Shown here piece by piece: positions 42,337 through 50,125 of a DNA stretch of 50,125 nucleotides (the first letter of the stretch is position 1; every line of letters starts with the position of its first letter). Source of the DNA: Penium margaritaceum (Eukaryota; Streptophyta; Zygnematophyceae; Desmidiales; Peniaceae). Under the pieces are notes generated by a model. It did not search any database. It was not told where the DNA came from and saw nothing but the letters and a program-made list of their open reading frames with translations. The stretch is from NCBI GenBank assembly GCA_023375785.1, contig SZWC01015219.1, positions 19,574 through 69,698 on the forward strand, in the 5' to 3' direction. The translations under genes and the position numbers were made by a program.

Positions 42337-42578
42337 TTGGGTGCTTGCAGACAGCATCTGTGGTGGCAGTGACCGCTGGCGGCCCGACCACCGAGGAGGC
42401 CTGCTGATGAAGCTAAGCACGTCGCCGGAGGGAGGAGGCTCCAGCGAACTACGAGTAGGCCTCAGCGTGCGTCGGCTCCACCGGATGACACTCCAGCAGC
42501 GTCGAGTCTTGCCGTCAGTCATGTGCATGCGCTGGGAGGACACAACAGAGCACAATGAGAGATGCGCAAAAACCAACA
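42337..42578 (-). repeat. 5' LTR of element C, outer part
   Basis: After the TTGGG duplication the sequence matches the last 240 bp of the F LTRs (CCGCCGAGGAGGCCTG-type block, GGAGGACACAACAGAGCACA) and ends AAACCAACA at 42,578. It completes the 5' LTR of C, for a total of about 843 bp. Confidence 0.92.
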
Positions 42579-43900
42579 CTAGACACTGTCTGGGACCCCT
42601 GCAGCACGTAGGAGGTGATCGGTGGACTGGGCGTGGGCCCGATTTACATGTCTTTGCATTGTCTGTCCACCGTTTGATGTCGGATGTATGTATGTGACTA
42701 GGCGTAGCATTCAACTTGTGATTCTGCACGTGTACGTTCAGACGGCGTAGGGTTCTGACATGTCTACGCTCAGTTACGACCAAAATAGTGGTTTTGGGCC
42801 GGTTTTAGGACAAACCTTGTACTGCCGCATGTGACACCCCCCGTGTGCCGCGACAAGTACTTCTGCCATGGACCTATTTTTAGTCATCTCTCTCTGCAAG
42901 TGCTATTGAAGCATTCTAACACTTTGCCTTGTGTTTGCTAGCCAAACCCTTGCCATTGTGTGTACGACTTGTGACTATCGTCATCGTCTAACCAGGCATT
43001 GACGCTTGGTCAACACGTGTGTCATTACAAAGCTTCCAAGCATCTTGTCAACAGGAGCCAATCTGAGCCTCATTTTCAGTCCACAATGGTCGAACGCCGG
43101 TTGAGACTTGTCATGCACACATGCAAACACAACAAAATCACAAGCTTGAACTGAGCAAAGTAAAAAGGGCGATTATGGCGGAATCTTCTCTTGATCTTCT
43201 CATCCAGGTACATTGGGCCTATTTCTATAGCTTGGTCATACCCCCTGATCCCACACCACCTAAACCTAAGCATGCTTTATGAGAAAATGTGCCTCCCCCC
43301 CCCCCCCCCCCCTGGAGAAATAGGGGCGGATGGGCTACCCTGCATTTGTCCCAACCAAAGGGTGAGTGCTAGACAGCGCACAAAAATCACCTACACCATC
43401 CAGATGCAAGTGTCTTCGTCTTTTTGCTTCGATCGCAACTTGCACACCCAAACGTGTGTTCATTCCGACATCTATCTCGTCGAACTCTGAGAGGGCAGCA
43501 CTATGCATGCTCAAGGAAGGCGCTGAACCCATTTCTTTAGGTGGTCCTACACCATCACACAGATTGCGGCAAGGAACTGTCCCAAGGTGGCATTCCTACA
43601 AGACATTTGTACTGGGGAGGTGGAAGCATTCCACGTCGGGGCAGACGGGTGCAGCAAACGCACGCCGAAACTGCGTGCGCCTTCGACGTCGTTGCTTGCG
43701 CTGGACGTGAAACAGGCACAAGCAACCAGCAAAGACTCTGTGTACAGCATCGCCTCGTGTTTGTGACATCACGGTGACCACATGAGCAGTGGATTTGACG
43801 GAACGCAGACACCAGCCGCAGCAGATCTGCGGCACCGCTGCCCCAAATGCCGATGGACTTGCCCATAAGGACACGCATGGCCAGTATTGGACTTCACTCC
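42579..43900. other. Unassigned flank with dispersed repeat and poly-C
   Basis: Lies beyond element C. 42,775-43,000 is the second copy of the dispersed repeat also seen at 21,580-21,800. An 18-base C run occupies 43,295-43,312. Short open frames (for example 43,366-43,710 plus) match nothing I know. Confidence 0.45.
42775..43000. repeat. Dispersed repeat, copy 2
   Basis: AATAGTGGTTTTGGGCCGGT and the following 150-200 bp are related to 21,580-21,800 (both include GGTTTTAGGACAAA and GTTTGCTAG). Confidence 0.55.
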
Positions 43901-43944
43901 ATGCAGGTCGTTGATGCAGTTTGCAGTGTTGCTGATTGTGCTCG

Positions 43945-44015
43945 TGCTGGTGCTCGAGCTGCTGCTGCTGCTGCTGTTGCTGCTGCCGCTCCTGCTGCCG
44001 CTCCTGCTGCTGCTG

Positions 44016-44049
<34 letters not shown>

Positions 44050-44066
44050 TACTGGTACTGCTGCTG

Positions 44067-44114
<48 letters not shown>

Positions 44115-44215
44115 ATGCTGCTGATGCTGTTGTTGATGCTGTTGCTGATGCTGATTCTCATGTTGATGCGGCTGCTAGTGCTGATGGTGATGTTAATGCT
44201 GCTGCTGATGCCCCT
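43945..44215. repeat. CTG trinucleotide tract 1
   Basis: Imperfect (CTG)n over about 270 bp, with perfect runs near 44,020-44,048 and 44,065-44,112. Interruptions are mainly CTC, CTA, TTG and ATG. Long Leu or Ala frames here are a by-product of the repeat. Confidence 0.85.
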
Positions 44216-44869
44216 TCCATTACACTTCTTTTGCTGCACCTATCAAGCCTTCACGAAGGCTCTTGCGTTCTTTGTAGCCATGACATGCGCAAAGTGTCGA
44301 TCGCCCCTCATGGCCGTCATCACCCCTTATGGTCATCGCCTTTCATGACAGAGTCAAACCAAAACATCAACACCACCTCTCCACAGGATGTTTAGATCGC
44401 TTCACTTCTTCCAAGGGGCTTCATCTCGAGGCACTGCACGCTTCAAACTCTCTCTCTCTCTGCCGTCAGCCAGTGCGTACCGCAGCCCATTGATTCTTCT
44501 GCTGCTGCTGCTGCTGCAGTTGATGTTGCCACTGCTGCTGCCCTGGATGTGGCTCTTGCTGCCACTCCTGCTGCCACTCTTACTGCGGCCATTGCTGTTG
44601 GCGGTGGTGGCTGCGGTGGCACCGGTGATGGAGGCAGTGGTGGTGGCCCTGCTGTTGATGGTGATGGAAGCAGTGGCAGCATTGCGTCAACGGTGGCGGT
44701 AGCAGCGGCAGCAATCGCAGAGATTGTGAGGGTGCCATATTGGCACTGGTGGCAGTGTTGGCCCTGGTGGCAGTGTTGGAACTGGCGCCAGTGTTGTCGC
44801 TGGTGGCAGCGGCACTTGCGCTAGTGGCGGCGGCTATATGGCAATTCTTGTCAGTTGCTGCTGCTGTTG

Positions 44870-45675
<806 letters not shown>

Positions 45676-45685
<10 letters not shown>

Positions 45686-45757
45686 GATTTATACAACAGA
45701 ATTTGCACGACATTGTTTGAACGACATAATCTGTACGACGTGTTTTTTACAACAGGA
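45676..45757. repeat. 14-bp degenerate tandem array, six units
   Basis: Successive 14-mers TGTACAACATGATT, TATACAACAGAATT, TGCACGACATTGTT, TGAACGACATAATC, TGTACGACGTGTTT and a partial TTTACAACAGG align without gaps to a core of A-C-R-A-C-A. The period is not a multiple of three and each frame has stops. Confidence 0.8.
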
Positions 45758-46182
45758 GAGGGCGAAAAACAGAAAGAGAGAAAGCAAAGAAAAGCGGTCA
45801 AGAAGAATCAGGGAATGTGGGACTGGCCTTTTCCTAACGCGAGCGAGCACAGTCGCCGCAGACTGTCCCATGAGGCGAGATCATGTGGTTGGTTAACTGT
45901 TTCGGTTGGGAGGATTGGGGGNTGGGAGGGGGACTGCAAGGGAGGAGAAGGGGAAGCAGGGCGAAAAGAGAGCAACAAGCGAGCGAAGCGTAAGGAACAA
46001 TGGGATGAAAGGGCAGTTAAAGTGACAGACGGAAAGGACAGTCCAGTGCGTGCGGAGGGTGGGAGCGGGGAGTTGAGGAGTGGCAGGGCATGCATGCACA
46101 CACGTACGTATACAGACATGCATACATACTTCTATATCTTCACACATGAAAAAGGGGTGCTTGTAGAGGGGAATTATGAGGC
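45758..46182. other. Purine-rich spacer with single N
   Basis: A GA-rich, low-complexity lead-in to the minisatellite, with one N at 45,922. No gene recognised. Confidence 0.5.
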
Positions 46183-49100
46183 AGAGGAGGTGAGCAAGGG
46201 AGAGGAGGTGAGCAAGGGAGAGGAGATGAGAAAGGGAGAGGAGGTGGGCAAGGGAGAGTAGGTGAGCAAGGGAGAGGAGGTGAGCAAGGGAGAGGAGGTG
46301 AGCAAGGGACAGGAGGTGAGCAAGGGAGAGGAGGTGAGCAAGGGACAGGAGGTGAGCAAGGGAGAGGAGGTGAGCAAGGGACAGGAGGTGAGCAAGGGAG
46401 AGGAGGTGAGCAAGGGACAGGAGGTGAGCAAGGGAGAGGAGGTGAGCAAGGGACAGGAGGTGAGCAAGGGAGAGGAGGTGAGCAAGGGACAGGAGGTGAG
46501 CAAGGGAGAGGAGGTGAGCAAGGGACAGGAGGTGAGCAAGGGAGAGGAGGTGAGCAAGGGACAGGAGGTGAGCAAGGGAGAGGAGGTGAGCAAGGGACAG
46601 GAGGTGAGCAAGGGAGAGGAGGTGAGCAAGGGACAGGAGGTGAGCAAGGGAGAGGAGGTGAGCAAGGGACAGGAGGTGAGCAAGGGAGAGGAGGTGAGCA
46701 AGGGACAGGAGGTGAGCAAGGGAGAGGAGGTGAGCAAGGGACAGGAGGTGAGCAAGGGAGAGGAGGTGAGCAAGGGACAGGAGGTGAGCAAGGGAGAGGA
46801 GGTGAGCAAGGGACAGGAGGTGAGCAAGGGAGAGGAGGTGAGCAAGGGACAGGAGGTGAGCAAGGGAGAGGAGGTGAGCAAGGGACAGGAGGTGAGCAAG
46901 GGAGAGGAGGTGAGCAAGGGACAGGAGGTGAGCAAGGGAGAGGAGGTGAGCAAGGGACAGGAGGTGAGCAAGGGAGAGGAGGTGAGCAAGGGACAGGAGG
47001 TGAGCAAGGGAGAGGAGGTGAGCAAGGGACAGGAGGTGAGCAAGGGAGAGGAGGTGAGCAAGGGACAGGAGGTGAGCAAGGGAGAGGAGGTGAGCAAGGG
47101 ACAGGAGGTGAGCAAGGGAGAGGAGGTGAGCAAGGGACAGGAGGTGAGCAAGGGAGAGGAGGTGAGCAAGGGACAGGAGGTGAGCAAGGGAGAGGAGGTG
47201 AGCAAGGGACAGGAGGTGAGCAAGGGAGAGGAGGTGAGCAAGGGACAGGAGGTGAGCAAGGGAGAGGAGGTGAGCAAGGGACAGGAGGTGAGCAAGGGAG
47301 AGGAGGTGAGCAAGGGACAGGAGGTGAGCAAGGGAGAGGAGGTGAGCAAGGGACAGGAGGTGAGCAAGGGAGAGGAGGTGAGCAAGGGACAGGAGGTGAG
47401 CAAGGGAGAGGAGGTGAGCAAGGGACAGGAGGTGAGCAAGGGAGAGGAGGTGAGCAAGGGACAGGAGGTGAGCAAGGGAGAGGAGGTGAGCAAGGGACAG
47501 GAGGTGAGCAAGGGAGAGGAGGTGAGCAAGGGACAGGAGGTGAGCAAGGGAGAGGAGGTGAGCAAGGGACAGGAGGTGAGCAAGGGAGAGGAGGTGAGCA
47601 AGGGACAGGAGGTGAGCAAGGGAGAGGAGGTGAGCAAGGGACAGGAGGTGAGCAAGGGAGAGGAGGTGAGCAAGGGACAGGAGGTGAGCAAGGGAGAGGA
47701 GGTGAGCAAGGGACAGGAGGTGAGCAAGGGAGAGGAGGTGAGCAAGGGACAGGAGGTGAGCAAGGGAGAGGAGGTGAGCAAGGGACAGGAGGTGAGCAAG
47801 GGAGAGGAGGTGAGCAAGGGACAGGAGGTGAGCAAGGGAGAGGAGGTGAGCAAGGGACAGGAGGTGAGCAAGGGAGAGGAGGTGAGCAAGGGACAGGAGG
47901 TGAGCAAGGGAGAGGAGGTGAGCAAGGGACAGGAGGTGAGCAAGGGAGAGGAGGTGAGCAAGGGACAGGAGGTGAGCAAGGGAGAGGAGGTGAGCAAGGG
48001 ACAGGAGGTGAGCAAGGGAGAGGAGGTGAGCAAGGGACAGGAGGTGAGCAAGGGAGAGGAGGTGAGCAAGGGACAGGAGGTGAGCAAGGGAGAGGAGGTG
48101 AGCAAGGGACAGGAGGTGAGCAAGGGAGAGGAGGTGAGCAAGGGACAGGAGGTGAGCAAGGGAGAGGAGGTGAGCAAGGGACAGGAGGTGAGCAAGGGAG
48201 AGGAGGTGAGCAAGGGACAGGAGGTGAGCAAGGGAGAGGAGGTGAGCAAGGGACAGGAGGTGAGCAAGGGAGAGGAGGTGAGCAAGGGACAGGAGGTGAG
48301 CAAGGGAGAGGAGGTGAGCAAGGGACAGGAGGTGAGCAAGGGAGAGGAGGTGAGCAAGGGACAGGAGGTGAGCAAGGGAGAGGAGGTGAGCAAGGGACAG
48401 GAGGTGAGCAAGGGAGAGGAGGTGAGCAAGGGACAGGAGGTGAGCAAGGGAGAGGAGGTGAGCAAGGGACAGGAGGTGAGCAAGGGAGAGGAGGTGAGCA
48501 AGGGACAGGAGGTGAGCAAGGGAGAGGAGGTGAGCAAGGGACAGGAGGTGAGCAAGGGAGAGGAGGTGAGCAAGGGACAGGAGGTGAGCAAGGGAGAGGA
48601 GGTGAGCAAGGGACAGGAGGTGAGCAAGGGAGAGGAGGTGAGCAAGGGACAGGAGGTGAGCAAGGGAGAGGAGGTGAGCAAGGGACAGGAGGTGAGCAAG
48701 GGAGAGGAGGTGAGCAAGGGACAGGAGGTGAGCAAGGGAGAGGAGGTGAGCAAGGGACAGGAGGTGAGCAAGGGAGAGGAGGTGAGCAAGGGACAGGAGG
48801 TGAGCAAGGGAGAGGAGGTGAGCAAGGGACAGGAGGTGAGCAAGGGAGAGGAGGTGAGCAAGGGACAGGAGGTGAGCAAGGGAGAGGAGGTGAGCAAGGG
48901 ACAGGAGGTGAGCAAGGGAGAGGAGGTGAGCAAGGGACAGGAGGTGAGCAAGGGAGAGGAGGTGAGCAAGGGACAGGAGGTGAGCAAGGGAGAGGAGGTG
49001 AGCAAGGGACAGGAGGTGAGCAAGGGAGAGGAGGTGAGCAAGGGACAGGAGGTGAGCAAGGGAGAGGAGGTGAGCAAGGGACAGGAGGTGAGCAAGGGAG

Positions 49101-50125
49101 AGGAGGTGAGCAAGGGACAGGAGGTGAGCAAGGGAGAGGAGGTGAGCAAGGGACAGGAGGTGAGCAAGGGAGAGGAGGTGAGCAAGGGACAGGAGGTGAG
49201 CAAGGGAGAGGAGGTGAGCAAGGGACAGGAGGTGAGCAAGGGAGAGGAGGTGAGCAAGGGACAGGAGGTGAGCAAGGGAGAGGAGGTGAGCAAGGGACAG
49301 GAGGTGAGCAAGGGAGAGGAGGTGAGCAAGGGACAGGAGGTGAGCAAGGGAGAGGAGGTGAGCAAGGGACAGGAGGTGAGCAAGGGAGAGGAGGTGAGCA
49401 AGGGACAGGAGGTGAGCAAGGGAGAGGAGGTGAGCAAGGGACAGGAGGTGAGCAAGGGAGAGGAGGTGAGCAAGGGACAGGAGGTGAGCAAGGGAGAGGA
49501 GGTGAGCAAGGGACAGGAGGTGAGCAAGGGAGAGGAGGTGAGCAAGGGAGAGGAGGTGAGCAAGGGAGAGGAGGTGAGAAAGGGAGAGGAGGTGAGCAAG
49601 GGAGAGGAGGTGAGCAAGGGAGAGGAGGTGACCAAGGGAGAGGAAGTGAGCAAGGGAGAGGAGGTGAGCAAGGGAGAGGAGGTGAGCAAGGGAGAGGAGG
49701 TGAGCAAGGGAGAGGAGGTGAGCAAGGGAGAGGAGGTGAGCAAGGGAGAGGAGGTGAGAAAGGGAGAGGAGGTGAGCAAGGGAGAGGAGGTGAGCAAGGG
49801 AGAGGAGGTGAGCAAGGGAGAGGAGGTCAGCAAGGGAGAGGAGGTGAGCAAGGGAGAGGAGGTGAGCAAGGGAGAGGAGGTGAGCAAGGGAGAGGAGGTG
49901 AGCAAGGGAGAGGAGGTGAGCAAGGGAGAGGAGGGGAGCAAGGGAGAGGAGGTGAGCAAGGGAGAGGAGGTGAGCAAGGGAGAGGAGGTGAGAAAGGGAG
50001 AGGAGGTGAGCAAGGGAGAGGAGGTGAGCAAGGGAGAGGAGGTGAGCAAGGGAGGGGAGGTGAGCAAGGGAGAGGAGGTGAGCAAGGGAGGGGAGGTGAG
50101 CAAGGGAGAGGAGGTGAGCAAGGGA
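46183..50125. repeat. 18-bp / 36-bp minisatellite running off the window
   Basis: At least 3,943 bp of an 18-bp unit AGGTGAGCAAGGGAGAGG, about 219 copies. The core (about 46,302-49,520) is a 36-bp dimer in which the two halves differ at one base (GGGAGAGG versus GGGACAGG), repeated about 89 times with no variant that I could see. Both flanks are monomeric and carry substitutions. Because 18 is a multiple of three and the unit lacks stops in some frames, a 1,315-codon open frame arises on the minus strand; I do not regard it as a gene. One strand is almost all purine. Confidence 0.97.

Noticed and set aside
46174..50121. 1,315-codon minus-strand ORF of repeated LLTSSP/LLTSCP
   Set aside because: The 18-bp unit is a multiple of three and lacks stops in this frame, so openness is automatic. 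Composition is wholly that of the minisatellite, and it runs off the window.
46183..50125. CRISPR array
   Set aside because: Units are contiguous with no unique spacers, and the context is a eukaryotic transposon-rich region.

Overview
The window is a block of repetitive nuclear DNA from a plant-type eukaryote, most likely a streptophyte (charophyte alga or land plant) with a large, transposon-rich genome. The evidence is the number of Ty1/copia LTR retrotransposons, their primer-binding sites complementary to initiator-Met tRNA (core TGGTATCAGAGC), and C-to-T decay concentrated at CAG/CTG sites, as expected where CHG cytosines are methylated. I cannot name the species. I find no confident host gene, rRNA or tRNA.

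Layout. (1) 1-1,843: undetermined sequence. (2) Element B, plus strand, about 1,844-16,440: an old copia copy with primer site, CAG-rich leader, gag, protease, integrase, RT and RNase H. It carries a hairpin-rich insertion at about 6,378-7,230. (3) Element A, minus strand, 7,764-14,303: a complete 6.5-kb copia with two ~738-bp LTRs, inserted inside B's integrase. (4) Element D, plus strand, about 17,076-21,310: a copia lacking gag and protease, with short decayed LTRs. (5) 21.3-24.2 kb: fragments, including an RNase H tail and a tRNA-like SINE head. (6) Element E, plus strand, about 24.2-27.49 kb: a different copia lineage, cut off inside RT. (7) Element C, minus strand, 27.49-33.26 kb plus 42.34-42.58 kb: a copia whose 3' half is missing and whose 5' LTR is split by element F. 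(8) Element F, minus strand, 33,263-42,336: a 9.07-kb copia with 829-bp LTRs and an exact 5-bp target duplication. (9) 42.6-46.2 kb: low-complexity DNA with long CTG/CAG tracts and a possible polyglutamine ORF. (10) 46,183 to the window end: a minisatellite of about 219 copies of an 18-bp unit, whose core is an apparently uniform 36-bp dimer.

The copia parts follow the usual order: gag with CCHC zinc knuckle, aspartic protease, GAG-pre-integrase and integrase, RT, RNase H. Elements B, C and F share traits that look lineage-specific. B, C and F have a long CAG-rich tract between primer site and gag body. C and F also have paired stem-loops beside the primer site and a Gly-Pro-rich minisatellite between integrase and RT. 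All copies are damaged. In A the polyprotein is broken by eight in-frame stops, all TAG, with no internal TAA or TGA. Where C and F can be compared, TAG in one usually faces Gln in the other. Assembly joins (a 75-N gap and three single Ns) sit beside duplicated sequence in three of four cases, so several apparent duplications are probably artefacts.
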